The translations under genes were made by a program, and so were the position numbers. A stretch of DNA of 60,000 nt from Bolinopsis microptera. Taxonomy: Eukaryota > Ctenophora > Tentaculata > Lobata > Bolinopsidae. Shown piece by piece: positions 37,301 to 47,944 of the stretch; the stretch's first letter is position 1; each line of letters starts with the position of its first letter. The stretch spans positions 14,936,280-14,996,279 of the forward strand of contig NC_087083.1 in assembly GCF_026151205.1 (NCBI RefSeq), written 5' to 3'. The notes under the pieces are model-generated. The model searched no databases. It saw only the letters and a list, made by a program, of their open reading frames with translations, and was not told the origin of the DNA.

Positions 37301-40300
37301 AGTGGCAGGTAGTATTACTTTTTAGAAAAACGTTCGAGGCAACGTGTTAAACGTTATGTAGTTCCCTGTCACAGCACACGCTCAGTGTTATAATACAGGA
37401 TGGGCCTCAAAAGTCTACCCGTCCTTATCTCTGTAACAGCTCGCTGAGATCTCACTAATTATTTTATTTCAGAATGGAAAAGCGCCATAACTTACGTTCT
37501 GATTAATATTTTTGATTCAAATTTTTAGAGAATGTCAATCATAATTAGACACAACTTCGTGCTAAGTTTTGTGTGAGTCTGAGCTTGTCTGACAAAGTTA
37601 GCTCCTGAGCGTGCTAGCTTTAATTTCTCACCCAGAAATGTTTACATTGGTTAATAGGAACCACCAAAAAAAATCCTGGGTAAAAAAATTAAAAAACCAC
37701 CGATTTATTTATGTTTTACCAATTCTATTCATCGCACATTCCATGTGAGAAGAACGATATAAACAAGCAGGGCGGATCATCTGTGATAGTCCTTATCAGT
37801 TAAAATATAGAGAGAATGGAATGTGCGATGGATCGTGGTGAATAGAATTGGTAAAACGTGAATAAATCGCTGGTTTTTTGATTTTTTTACCCAGGATTTT
37901 TTTGTGTGGTTTCTATTAACCTATGTTAACAGTTCTGGGTGAGAAATTCAAGCTAGCTCGCTCAGGGGCTAAATTGGTCAAATAAGCTCAGTGAAGCTCG
38001 CAATCACACAAAACTTGCCACAAAGGTTAAGCTACTTGTTATTAACATTCTGTGAAATTTAGAAGCAAAAATATTTATCAGAACATAAGTTATGCCACTT
38101 TTTGTTTTACAAATAATTAGTGAGATCTCAGCGAGCTGTTACAATTTTAAGAGATAAGGACGGGTAGACTTTTGAGGCCCACCCTGTATAACTGGACTGT
38201 GCTCCAGGACACTATTGTTAGCATCTACTAAGATCGTTACTTTACTTTTTAAAGCAAAACGAGGTTAACAATTAGCGCAGATATCCGTTAATAACTCAAT
38301 TAAAGAGAGCTAAATATTACCTGCTTGTTTGTAGTTGTCAGCTAATAGTAAAAAAAGGAAACGTAACTTCATTAAAGTAAAGAAAGAAATACGAAAGTGA
38401 AATACGAAAGTGAAATACGAAAGTGAAATACGAAAGTGAAATACGAGGAACTAACCTTTAGCGCTGTTAGGAGCTCTTTTAGCGTAGAGGTCCGTTAGGA
38501 ACAAAGAGTTAACTAGGGTGCTCTTACCGAGACCACTCTCACCTGGGAAATATTGAGTTAATTTACTGATTAGTTAATTAACTGATTAGTTAATTGACTG
38601 ATTAGTTAATTGACTGATTAGTTAATTAACTGATTATTTAATTGACTGATTAGTAAATTGACTGATCAGTAAATTAACTGATTAGTTAATTGACTGATTA
38701 GTTAATTAACTGATTAGTTAATTGACTGATTAGTTCTTTATTTAATTGACTGATCAGTTAATCGACTGATTAGTTAATTGACTGATTACTTAATTGACTG
38801 ATTAGTTAATTAACTGATTAGTTAATTGACTGATTAGTAAATTGACTGATTAGTTAATTAGCTAATATATATTGGTGTACCTTCATTATATTGACTTATT
38901 GACATTGTGTTATTCGATGAAGTGTTTTCTGGCATGTATAATAATTGAATTTTTTAATGGTCCGCTTTTCAAGAATCTTTTACAATTCATAAGGTTTTAT
39001 TTCTAATTTTAGCTCGATCACAATGCTAAGAATATGCCTGAATCCATCTGTATTTCAGAGCTAAACGATCGTGACGGAAATATTCTACGTAACTACACAC
39101 AATAATTACATAATTACATAATTACATAATTAAGCACTTATGCTAATCACATACCACTACACACAATAATTACATAATTAAGCACTTATGCTAATCACAT
39201 ACCACTACACACAATAATTACATAATTAAGCACTTATGCTAATCACATACCACTACACACAATATAATAATTACATAATTAAGCACTTATGCTAATCACA
39301 TACCACTACACACAATAATTACATAATTAAGCACTTATGCTAATCACATACCACTACACACAATAATTACACAATTAAGCACTTATGCTAATCACATACC
39401 ACTACACACAATAATTTCATAATTAAGCACTTATGCTAATCACATACCACTACACACAATAATTACATAATTAAGCACTTATGCTAATCACATACCACAT
39501 GTTCTCCACACAATATTAACATTATCCTTGCACACTGACATCTCTACTAGCACATACACACAGAGAGACACAAATCATCAGATTTAACTGTAAGCTCAGC
39601 CCCCGCTTACATATACTCTACCATAATATGTAAACAGGCCGTCAATGATGACGTCACGTCACGTGACATGACGTCACACCACGTGACATGACGTCACGTG
39701 ATACACCAAATTACATAATCAGACCGATGAAACATGGCACGGTGACACACAACACATCAATAATCAATGTGTTATCACGGGGGGAGTGGAAACCTTACAG
39801 AGCCCTGTTTACTAGCTCTCCTCTTTGAAGAGATTGTACTGTGTACATGTGACAAGTGTGTACTGTGTATAGTTGGAGGAGGAGATGTATAGTGTATGGT
39901 TCTTAGCTGGTTTTATGGCTTTTATTATGGGCCTTTTTTGTGGTTTTATTGGGTGGGACAAAGGAGTCTATGGAAAAAAGGAGGTGGTCAATGACTAGAA
40001 AGTTGATGTGGGACCAGGATACAGGATGGGAAGAATTGTAGAATTGTAGAGAAAATTAAGTTTTAAAATTCCACTTACCAACAACCATAAGAGTAAACTC
40101 GAATCCTTTTTTCACACTTTTTCTGTGTACCTAAATACAAATTGCTCATCAGAACAGGCTTTTCCAAAAATAATTTTGCTAATTATTGTTGAGCTTTTTA
40201 TGATAACAATTAAGAATTAAGAAGTTATTACCAGAAGTGTTAAAATACTCGCACTCAAATAAGCAAAACCTATTTAAAATTTAACTCAAATAAAACAATA

Positions 40301-40393
40301 AAGTTAGCTGAATATTACCTGGTTTGGAAGATCAGCGAACCCAACATATCCCCCAGTTCTTACACGACCTCTCCCTTCTTTACCCTCTGACAT
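25360..40393 (-). CDS. SEPTIN2: septin, SEPTIN2 group, complete, 11 exons, 362 residues
   Basis: A GTP-binding cytoskeletal protein that assembles into hetero-oligomeric filaments at membranes and the division furrow. Exons: 40319-40393, 40079-40130, 38456-38542, 30135-30258, 29758-29892, 29189-29306, 27893-27994, 27613-27709, 27241-27370, 26059-26152, 25360-25434. They sum to 1,089 nt (362 codons plus TAA) with every phase matching. Visible features: N-terminal [21 protein letters not shown]-loop GESGLGKS followed by [12 protein letters not shown]; switch [30 protein letters not shown]4 motif AKADTLT; septin element [31 protein letters not shown]; and a short C-terminal coiled coil ([17 protein letters not shown]). 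Length and C-terminus match the SEPTIN2 group (about 360 residues) rather than SEPTIN7. Exon 10's acceptor could instead give a start at 26140. The third intron (8.2 kb) holds two large arrays and three mobile elements. Confidence 0.96.
25495..25790. repeat. 12-bp tandem repeat (TAGAATATTAAC)n
   Basis: About 24 copies in the septin intron, beginning about 60 bp upstream (sense) of the acceptor of the last exon. Confidence 0.95.
26199..26478. repeat. 20-bp minisatellite ACACCACGTGACATGACGTC
   Basis: About 14 copies, starting about 45 bp from the acceptor of septin exon 10. Each unit combines a CACGTG palindrome and a TGACGTCA palindrome. The same unit recurs at 27131-27210, 27395-27430, 28017-28065, throughout 28153-28726, 30050-30118, 31300-31345 and 39650-39700. 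Confidence 0.95.
26480..27130. other. septin intron with an unassigned 139-codon plus-strand frame
   Basis: An open frame at 26712-27131 (plus) contains [12 protein letters not shown], faintly like a LINE endonuclease block, but nothing else in it supports that. It runs into the splice-edge duplicate at about 27097-27131. Probably chance or a decayed insert. Confidence 0.3.
27097..27246. repeat. duplicated septin exon 9 donor edge around a CACGTGAC array
   Basis: The stretch CCCATATCACTATCATAAGA, followed by ACCTATAAC, occurs twice (ending about 27131 and about 27246). Copies of the 20-bp minisatellite lie between. The right copy is the real exon 9 donor edge (sense TTATAG/GTTCTT). Confidence 0.85.
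27995..28931 (-). repeat. eight tandem partial copies of septin exon 7's 5' edge
   Basis: Upstream (sense) of the real exon 7 (27893-27994), eight copies of its first part lie in tandem, each with acceptor TTGCAG/ATCCTAGAAG. Five long copies carry the first 64 nt of the exon and begin (in plus coordinates) near 28065, 28214, 28428, 28577 and 28726. Three short copies begin near 28297, 28807 and 28869. Long copies are joined to 20-bp CACGTGAC/GACGTCAC repeats; spacing is 134 or 149 bp. Copies are nearly identical to the exon. Each retains a usable-looking acceptor but no clear downstream donor. Confidence 0.95.
30045..30120. repeat. CACGTGACATGACGTCATAC array beside septin exon 4 donor
   Basis: Three to four copies of a 20-bp unit ending about 15 bp from the exon 4 donor (edge 30135). 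Confidence 0.92.
30777..30913. mobile_element. short hAT-like MITE, copy 1
   Basis: Ends CAGGGACAAAAG and CTTTTGTCCCTG, with an interior rich in ATCGCGAT words. Flanks GAACTAAG and GAACTAAC look like a decayed 8-bp duplication. Related copies are at 34799 and 53100. Confidence 0.85.
31300..31345. repeat. CACGTGACATGACGTCATAC repeats
   Basis: Two to three copies of the dispersed 20-bp unit in the large septin intron. Confidence 0.85.
31747..34577. repeat. 72-bp minisatellite, about 39 copies
   Basis: The unit starts CTGGAGCACAGAGAGGAGAC, continues GTACTTTGGGTAATGAATAT and ends AGTAGTTTG; 72 bp long. Copies differ by scattered single-base changes. One partial duplication (GCTAGTTTGCTGGAG) near 33702 shifts the phase. 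Because 72 is a multiple of 3 and the unit lacks stops in two minus-strand frames, it yields overlapping open frames of about 650 codons that are not genes. Confidence 0.97.
34799..34947. mobile_element. short hAT-like MITE, copy 2, with perfect 8-bp target duplication
   Basis: Ends CAGGGACAAAAG and CTTTTGTCCCTG. GTGTGTAA lies directly on both sides (34791-34798, 34948-34955). The 149-bp length, CAGGG terminus and 8-bp duplication fit a hAT-derived non-autonomous element. Confidence 0.92.
35391..37088. repeat. 35-bp AT-rich minisatellite, about 48 copies
   Basis: Unit CTGTATTATGCTGTATTACT followed by ATATGTTATATTAAT. Copies alternate between TTAATC and TTACTC at one site and TACTA and TAATA at another. 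A 112-codon frame over its right end is an artefact of the repeat. Confidence 0.97.
37394..38188. mobile_element. about 795-bp foldback element, Tc1/mariner-like ends
   Basis: The ends ACAGGATGGGCCTCAAAAGT and ACTTTTGAGGCCCACCCTGT are inverse to each other. Inverted similarity continues inward through AGCTCGCTGAGATCTCACTA, AGTGTGAGTCTGAGC-like and CCTGGGTAAAAAAATTAAAA words to a centre near 37790, so nearly the whole element can fold on itself. A CAGGGTGG-type end next to TA suggests Tc1/mariner ancestry. No transposase is present. Confidence 0.8.
38385..38447. repeat. 13-bp repeat (CGAAAGTGAAATA)n
   Basis: Four to five copies ending about 9 bp from the donor of septin exon 3, the P-loop exon (edge 38456). 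Confidence 0.92.
38556..38870. repeat. 16-bp repeat (TGATTAGTTAATTGAC)n
   Basis: About 19 imperfect copies starting about 14 bp from the acceptor of septin exon 3. The sense strand reads GTCAATTAACTAATCA, with branch-point-like CTAAT words. Confidence 0.93.
39091..39498. repeat. 48-bp tandem repeat, eight copies
   Basis: Unit ACTACACACAATAATTACAT followed by AATTAAGCACTTATGCTAAT and CACATACC, in the septin intron between exons 2 and 3. Confidence 0.95.
39645..39705. repeat. CACGTGACATGACGTCAC cluster
   Basis: Two to three copies of the dispersed CACGTG plus TGACGTCA unit in septin intron 2. Confidence 0.85.
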
Positions 40394-41365
40394 ACTAGCT
40401 AATCAGTTTAATGGTTAATCGAGTAATTAGTTAAGTAATTAGTTATTGAACGGGTGATCAGTCAAAAAGATAAATCTTATGATTTGAAAAGATTTCCGCA
40501 ATAATCAGGAACCAGATGATTTAAAACGAGATTATTGACAAAATCCTGACAGTTCAATTTTGTAGGACAATTAAAATAAGATTTTCGTAGCAAGACTTTT
40601 AAACCCAAGTTTTCACGAAAAGGTTGGTAATAAATTAGTTTGACGGAACCAAAGTTCAGACCTGGAAAAAAACATCACAAAACTTAATCTGACCTCGCAA
40701 CAGAAACATCAAATATGAGTCACGGTATCACTACACAGTACACAGTACACTGTAAGGGAGACTATCACAACATTAGGTACATGAATATAAATTTCATAAT
40801 TATATTCACGTAAATTTATAAATAAATTCAGTGCTTTTAATCATGACGGAGAGGGTTCAGTTGAGGGTTGTTGCATTCATTTAGATAGTTTACTAGTGAC
40901 TTACGACTAGAAACAGACTAAAGGACCCTAAGTTTACTGTGATCACCAGATTGTGTTGTTAAGTCCGTACTGGTCAGTGGGCCGTCAAAGTTTCACAGAT
41001 CGTGGTAAATTGTGATTCAACACAAAATCTACCAAAGAGCTACGCCCACAAAGATGTTTGCCAATTTTGGTTTTTTTTTAATTAAGGGTCACCCAGAGTT
41101 GTTTCTCTCTGAAAGACGTCAAAAAAATATAAAATGGGGTGTACAAAAATGTTATGGAATGGACATGATCATGATATGATAACTTTCCCTTGTAAGTTGG
41201 TTCATGATTTCTCAAGTCTTGACTTTCTGAATCTTCCTTCCTCACGGCTCTCTCCTCTTCTAATTCAGGTTCTGTTCTCGAGTGTTGCAAGCCACAATAA
41301 TGGAATTATTGCAGAAAAGTCAGCTTTAGGGAAATTCGGTTCCGAGCTGGACATATGAGCTACAG
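40394..41365. other. intergenic: septin upstream region and CHCHD4 downstream region
   Basis: The 0.97-kb gap between two same-strand genes should hold the septin promoter and the CHCHD4 3' UTR. A minus-strand frame around 41160-41280 is strongly charged (EPELEEERAVRKEDSESQD). It could be an extra C-terminal exon of CHCHD4 if the donor CAT/GTAAGA at about 41378 is used, but I do not see a good acceptor. Confidence 0.4.
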
Positions 41366-44300
41366 TTACAGTCTTACATGGAGAATATACTTTTCAACTT
41401 TGGTTTCACTTTCAGTTTCCGTTACCGCAGGTAGTACTACAGGAGTTTCACTTTCAGTATTCTCCAACGCTTTCAGTTCCTCTTCAACTGCAGCAAGTTT
41501 TTCTTGTTCCTCTGCCTCGTATTTAGAGAGTGCCTCCTCAGCAGCTGCCTTGTTCCGTGCGTTCAAATCGTCGTAGAACTCCTGAAAACACACACAATTA
41601 ATATCACGTTTAGTGTGATTTTATTCTTGCATCATGATTTTATAAAGGTTTTTAAATGAGGCAGCCCCATTTAAAAACTTTTATAGTGCAGCCCCAATAA
41701 AATTACTCAGGGGGTTGATTAATGACAAAAAACATTGCACCACGATAATCAAATAACAAGATCAACAACACACTATACATAGTTCATGGCAAGGTTATGA
41801 CGAAAGCGGAAGTAGCCAACAATTTGCCCCTTCTCAAAACTCAGTTATTCCCTCCTTAATGATATGACAAACCATGCCTTGAGAAAAATTTGGTGTACAG
41901 ATAACATAAAATTTAGTGCAGATAGCAATAAGATTCATATCAGCTTGGTCAAAAGAAATATGGAATTGCTCTTTTCACGAGAAGTACCAGGATATTTACT
42001 GAGTTAAAACGGCAATATGAGGCACAGATGACCTTTCCAGAACTGCATACCGATATGTTTCCAGAACTGCATACCGTATGTTTCCAGATTTTCAGAGCGC
42101 CAACTTGGTTACTACTTGGTTACTACTAGGTAACTTTCAGTGCAATAAACTGCATGAGGTGGTACACACAGGTCATTGAAAACTGTTACAATGGTACGTC
42201 AATCTAGCAGTACAACACATCTAAACCTGCTAAACTGCATGAGCTTCACAGCATAATGTTACAACACGCCAATTTAGACAACACGTACAACACAATTATC
42301 TACATGGTCTCTAAAATGTTACATTCTTAAAACGTTTAAAAATAAATCGCGGCTAAGGTTAGCCGAATTTAAACTTTAATAACTTGATTTTATACACGTT
42401 GCACCGAAGTTGTAGTGAGCGGATTTTCTAAGCTTCAGTAGTTTTACTGGTAGTTGGCTTACCATCTGATATGAATCGGATGAAGGACTTGAAGGTGTCA
42501 TACAATACGTTAGCACATTATTAAGTACCACCTCTCGGGTAAAATAAGTCGCTTCAGTAACGTAGCCAGTGATCTGAGCGTGAAATCTTGAAACAACAAA
42601 TAAATATTCTGTAAATTACCGATTGTAGCCCAAATTCAGTATATAAGAACAATGAATTGATATATAAATATTTAATCCCGAACCAAAACTAAGATCTTAC
42701 TACAGAAACGAAACGAGGAAAAAGGGAAAAGCAAAACAAAATAGTAAACCAACAGACTTAGCGGTTATCCGTTAGAAAACAATACCTGGGTCGGGTCCAG
42801 AAAACTCTAAAAAGAAGTCTCTAAATATATGTATTAAACAATAAGCTGATGTATAATTAATACTTAACTTAAGTAAGATCAATAGGTATATTTAACTACA
42901 GAAACTACACAATTCAAGTTAAACAACATCTTACATCAACAGGCTTTAAAAATGTTAGCAAGCAATACCTGGGTCGGGTCCAGAAAACTTTAAAAAGACG
43001 TCTCTAAATATACGAGTGTATGGGCGTACTTTGGATGGTTATCCTCCAGAGAGAAAGAGCAAGGAACGATTAAGCTTTTAACACTCGTTCTAATTTACAC
43101 AACTCTCAAGACCATTACAGTATGAACATAACATTTACTTGTGTTCGGGATATCTAAACTGCATGTTTCATTCTGAACCAAGTTTTCAACCACGCCTCGA
43201 TTTAAGGCCGATTAAATCATCATAACTATACAGCGATGATTTTACATATTGGCAAGTTCGTAATGGACACCAGAAAAATTACATTGTCGTGCCAATTTGT
43301 CCGGTAAATCGGAGTTATTTCGTCGTACAGACACAAGAACAGTCGACAAATGGTCAAATTAATGGTACACTCAACACTACACAGTTACTATAATAGTAAC
43401 GACACAGTTACTAAAATAGTAACTACACAATTACTATAATAGCAACAAAGTACTGCTACCCACCAAGTGCAATGTGCACACCAAGTGCAATTTGCACACA
43501 CACAACTCACATAGAAACCTCTAACGAGCAATGAAAACGACAAGCACTAAACTCTAAACTGTAATATTATGTCACGTCAGAGTAGAGCGACTGCGTACAA
43601 ATGCAAATTACACACCTAAGCTACTAGGTATAATATGTGCTAACAATGATAGTGAGGGGGCCGAGAACTGACCCCTGAGGTACACCTGCACGTGTGAGAA
43701 GGAATAACACACTGCACAATGATAAACGTAATCAAAAGTTACCCACGGGAGAAAGAGTGACATGACTCAGGGTATAGTAGTAGCCCTGTGGCCGGTATTA
43801 TGTGGGTGAGGTTTCAGGGTTTCCTATAATATCATGTAATATGTTAGATAATGCTATTCCAGTTATTCGGAGAGTCGCTAATTACACGTCCTAACCTGGG
43901 TTTAGAACACATTATTAGTATTGCCTAATATGGGCATTACTGCCTAATATGGGCATAATATGTACTGCCATAAATGGAATGGTGGTGTCGGGAGGGCGGG
44001 TATTAACATGTTGTGTGTGTGGTGTTACATAGTTTTGTATATTGTGTAGGGAAAAGTGAGGGCTTTAAAAGTTGAAATATTCTCGGTATGTAGGTATACT
44101 GTTGGAAGAAGTCGGCAATGTATAATTTGTAATTTGTAATAACTTATAAAGATTAGATTACAGGTCATAATATATTCGCATATCAGTTTCTTACTGATTG
44201 ACAGGTCCCAGACGCGAAGAAGATACTGAAATTTCTTCCTATCTAAAAATATGACGGAACTGTGCTGCAGAATGATATACTTTGAGGATACAAAATGAAA

Positions 44301-47300
44301 CGACCGGTTGAGTCAGACAAATGTTTCAATCATGATACAAAACCATGATATATATATATGATAACTATTTTAATACTTTCAACACTACTATATAACAAAT
44401 AATTTGAGGAAACGATGTCCCCATACATTGTCAAATTACTCGTAAATGGACATTAACACAGGTACTCAGCTAATTAAGTTAAATTTTTTTTAAAACAATT
44501 AGTTATCAACATAACTTTAACAAACACAGCACGATTCAACAAAACACGTACCACTTTCTGTTAGGAATCAATAATTCCCGCAATCAGACAACGAATGAGT
44601 TTCAAAATTCAAATAACATTTTTACAACATTGGCAGAATATCTTACCTCATCATCAATACCTAATATAGATATGATGAGTACTCCAATAAATGAAAATTA
44701 CCTCATTTTGTTGCATGCAGTTGCTCATGGCGAAGAAATTGTCCACACAATCATCGCCCCTCTCTCCTCCTTGCTCGTCAGCAGGGCTGAACATCCAGCA
44801 GCTGAATGCAGATCTAAACTCTTCCACACACGGTCCTTCTGTACCCATACCACCTGGAGAATATACTATGTAGTACTATGTACTAGATCATTTTAGGAGA
44901 ATGTAGAAATGTAGAAATACATTGTTATACATTAAATATTGAGAATACATTCGATAGTTAAGAAGTTGAGAATTTTCAACGTTTTATAACACACATAACT
45001 CCGGCATGCGCAGGGATTACATTTCAATTTTTCCCGCGACGCGAGGGAAAAGTTAATAATAATTTCGAGTGCGAAGCACGAGGGATTATTATGAAAATAA
45101 CGCCGACGTGCTTTAGCAAGAGGGGTTATTTTAATATAACCTGAGCGGCCGGCCGATCTGTGTTATAAACACCTCCGGGGTGTTGCTAAGTGCTACTGCT
45201 AGGGCTAATTCGTTTTAATATTTACCTTTCATTCTAGCTATATGAGATCCTGAAAGTTGGATATTATCCGGTTGGAAGAGACAAGGATAAGTGAAACAAG
45301 GAAGTTCGGCAGGAAGGGCATATTTTTCGGCGTCAACGCCATCTTTCAGGCTAAATTTCAGGCTGAAGATGGCGTTGAGCCGAAAATTTGCCTTACTCCT
45401 AACTTCCTTGTTTCACTTGTCTTGTCTCTTCCAACGGTAATATCCAATATCAGTATATTTTAATCCTGAGAACTAATAAACAGCGAAAACTACTCGTTTT
45501 TTGATATTCCTTAAACTATATGAGATCCAGTTATATATATATTATGGAAAAAATATTGAAATGGAATTGGGGACGTATATTTACTACTTAGATAAATAAA
45601 ACTAAGGTACTATGACATTTAAATTGACGTTCTATTTAAAAGTTTAAACATTATTCTTCAGTCAGAACGTACAGTAAGGGCCGGCGTCGAGTTAAGCCTG
45701 GCAAGCGATAAAAGGTGGAGTTGATATCGTGTCATGATGTTCATCAAAGTATACGACTATAATATATGGCTCATATCAAAGTTCAAACAGTGCAATTGCT
45801 ACGAAAAAATTTACCGGGCAAACGTAAACCGTCGAGACAAGTTCTGGACACTGGTCAAGTAATGTAAGTGTCCAAACATTACTTGTAATGTAAGCAGTAT
45901 GTGGAGTTTTGACCCAGCGCTGCAATCAAACCGATGGTAGTTCAACTGTATTTAATAGTTCTTACGTTAAGTCATAGGATCGCGTTGACATGTTTTCCCA
46001 ATGCCCACTGATCGTCGTAGAGTTAGTCACGTGATACAGCCCCGTGATACACCCGTGATGTTATTAAGCGTTATTATTAAGCGTTATTTATTAACGCGTA
46101 TTTACACCCAGTTCAGAACGCAACCGTCGCTTTATTAAGCGTTATTTATTAAGCGTTATTTATTAAGCGTTATTTATTAAGCGGGAAAAAAAACTATCTG
46201 CCGGGATTATCAGAAATCTCATCCGCCTCCTGATTATAACCGGAGGAGTTTTTAATTGAAGTACACATAATATAATTTGCTGCTTCTGGTGTGTAACATG
46301 AGGTATACTTTTGCAAACATGCTCTTTAGGCGTTTTATAGTATTTGAACTTAGGAGCAAAGAAAGCCAGAGGTAGCAAATTTAAATGATCTTTGACAATA
46401 TTTTGTTATTTTATGAACCTCCCTACTGGACAAGGCGTCATGTATTATATGAGTAGATATATACACATTGTTATACATTTAATATTGAGAAATTACATTT
46501 AAACAATGAGCGTTTTGATAATTCAAAATATGTATATGTATAAATGTGTATTCTGGTGTGGAACATAATATCACATGATGTATACTTTGATAAAACAAGC
46601 TATTTAGGGGGGGGGGGGGGGGGGGTCCAAGGGGATTTGGGGAGTTTTGGGGGAACTTTTTTTTGAGGTAACTGCAGGAAATACCTGGGGGGACTTTCCC
46701 AAAGTTCCCCAAAAAAATTTTCATGCCAAAAAATTATATGCTGAAAGTATCAACAAGTAAGTTAGAATATACCTTATAATATACATACATGTTACATTAA
46801 TGGGTTTAATGTATATTAGAGAAATTTTTGGAATAAATTTTGAATAAGTTTGAATAATTTTGAATAATTTTTGGAGGAATTTTGGGGAACTTTATTTTGG
46901 GGGAACTTCAGAAATCTGGGGATTCCCAAAGTTCCCCAAAGTTCCCCTTGGACCCCCCCCCTATTTAGCGTGGCCCCGTATAGAAGGGAAATGCTTACAG
47001 TATTAATTGTGGCGGGGTGCAGGAGAAGCATATTTCATATATTGTCCAATAATCTCGGTTTTCAACACTAAGTCTCGCTTGGAAATGACTTAAATGTACA
47101 TCTTTGTTGGGTATATTTTAATGTCGAAAGGTGTAATAATGTTAGAATTTATTCATTTCTTTATATTTTATGGTTTAAATACACGTTGTCATCATCAAAG
47201 TTCTCGGTGTGAAATTGTATATTTCTAACTTTACAAACTTCCTAAAATTATGGAATTCATGGCTGTTGATTATTACTGCTAATCTCAAAGCTATATTAGA

Positions 47301-47944
47301 CACCATAACTTAACAATTAAAAAGTAATAATTAATTAAAAATGTATGCAATGAAAACGTAACATAGTATTGTTTATAGGGTGTTCACGAAACATCGGTAC
47401 GGTTTTAAACATCATGTTGTTTTTGTCCGTTTTTGTCTGTTTTGAAAATACAGGGTTCCAAACAGGACAAAAACGGACACAAACATGAGCCCCCCACTTT
47501 TCTTTGTCAAAAACTATTGTATAAAACCCACCTAAACACGGGCCAGTCCCAGTTTATATCGCCACTCTCCGCCAATCCCCGGAAACACTACAACACCACG
47601 CGACGTGACGTCACAACACACGTGACGTCACAACACCCGTGACGTCACAACACACGTGACACAGGGGACAATACCACCTAAACACGGGACAGTCAGTTTA
47701 TCTCGCCCACTCTCCGACACAGCCCCCGGATACTGCTCCTGTACCTCCTCACTCACAGGTCCACCTTGTGCCATCGCGTCGCTTGGCGGCACGTCGGCGG
47801 CATCGTCGGCAGCCCGTCCTCGCGTGCAGCAGCGATTTCCTCGTGCAGTGCTGTGACCTCCTCGCGCGAGGCTGCATATTCCTTTAGGTCTGATTCTGTT
47901 ATGAAGTGAACATCGTCCTTACCTTCGATGTAGCTGTACGACAT
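41366..47944 (-). CDS. CHCHD4: CHCHD4 / MIA40, mitochondrial intermembrane-space import oxidoreductase
   Basis: MIA40 oxidises incoming cysteine-rich proteins in the mitochondrial intermembrane space through a CPC motif and is re-oxidised by the ALR/Erv1 partner. Exon 1 starts at ATG 47944 with MSYSYIEGKDDVHFITESD, close to the vertebrate start MSYCRQEGKD. It runs to a donor at 47678 (or a duplicate donor at 47532). Exon 2 (44702-44853) encodes GGMGTEGPCVEEFRSAFSCW and CVDNFFAMSNC, a perfect twin CX9C. Exon 3 (41366-41581) encodes an acidic Ala/Glu-rich tail (EFYDDLNARNKAAAEEAL) ending at TAA 41366. Phases at exons 1-2 and 2-3 fit. The CPC region at the end of exon 1 is present twice (about 47532-47580 and 47678-47760), and neither copy reads cleanly. 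One gives NWDWPV where one base less would give NWDCPCL; the other gives TVPCLG. Small insertions or deletions, possibly assembly errors, break the frame of exon 1 near 47790-47830 as well. Confidence 0.85.
42750..43020. repeat. direct repeat in CHCHD4 intron
   Basis: ACCTGGGTCGGGTCCAGAAA, followed by a CTTTAAAAAGACGTCTCTAA-like stretch, occurs at about 42785-42835 and about 42967-43015. The two copies are roughly 180 bp apart. Confidence 0.75.
43030..44640. other. CHCHD4 intron 2, mostly unannotated
   Basis: AT-rich intron. A small tandem of ACACAGTTACTATAATAGTA occurs at 43378-43445 and a TGGGCATTACTGCCTAATAT repeat at 43925-43960. No exons are seen. Confidence 0.4.
45257..45446. repeat. 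190-bp near-perfect hairpin
   Basis: The left arm TTGGATATTATCCGGTTGGA, then AGAGACAAG, is the inverse of the right arm CTTGTCTCTTCCAACGGTAA, then TATCCAA. The inner arms GGCGTCAACGCCATCTTTCA and TGAAGATGGCGTTGAGCC also pair. It lies in the CHCHD4 intron. A 68-codon frame over it is an artefact. Probably a foldback MITE. Confidence 0.88.
46040..46185. repeat. short repeats of TTATTAAGCGTTA
   Basis: Five to six copies of a TTATTTATTAAGCG-type word at 46070-46180 in the CHCHD4 intron. Confidence 0.8.
46608..46960. mobile_element. 353-bp inverted-repeat element with G-run ends and 8-bp target duplication
   Basis: Starts with a run of about 19 G, then TCCAAGGGGATTTGGGGA. Ends with the inverse, TCCCCAAAGTTCCCCTTGGA followed by a C run. 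Direct repeats CTATTTAG flank it (46600-46607 and 46961-46968). Inner words such as GGGGGAACTT and AAGTTCCCC are also inverted. The G-run length may be unreliable in the assembly. Confidence 0.88.
47590..47665. repeat. CACGTGACGTCACAACAC array between duplicated CHCHD4 exon 1 ends
   Basis: Three to four copies of ACGTGACGTCACAACAC sit between the two copies of the CPC-encoding exon edge. Confidence 0.88.

Noticed and set aside
45257-45463. 68-codon plus-strand frame
   Set aside because: It lies entirely on a 190-bp hairpin inside the CHCHD4 intron.
46479-47071. Proline- and glycine-rich frames on both strands
   Set aside because: They are translations of the G-run inverted-repeat element.
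47433-47856. Plus-strand frames of 66-69 codons
   Set aside because: They are antisense to CHCHD4 exon 1 and its duplicated edge.
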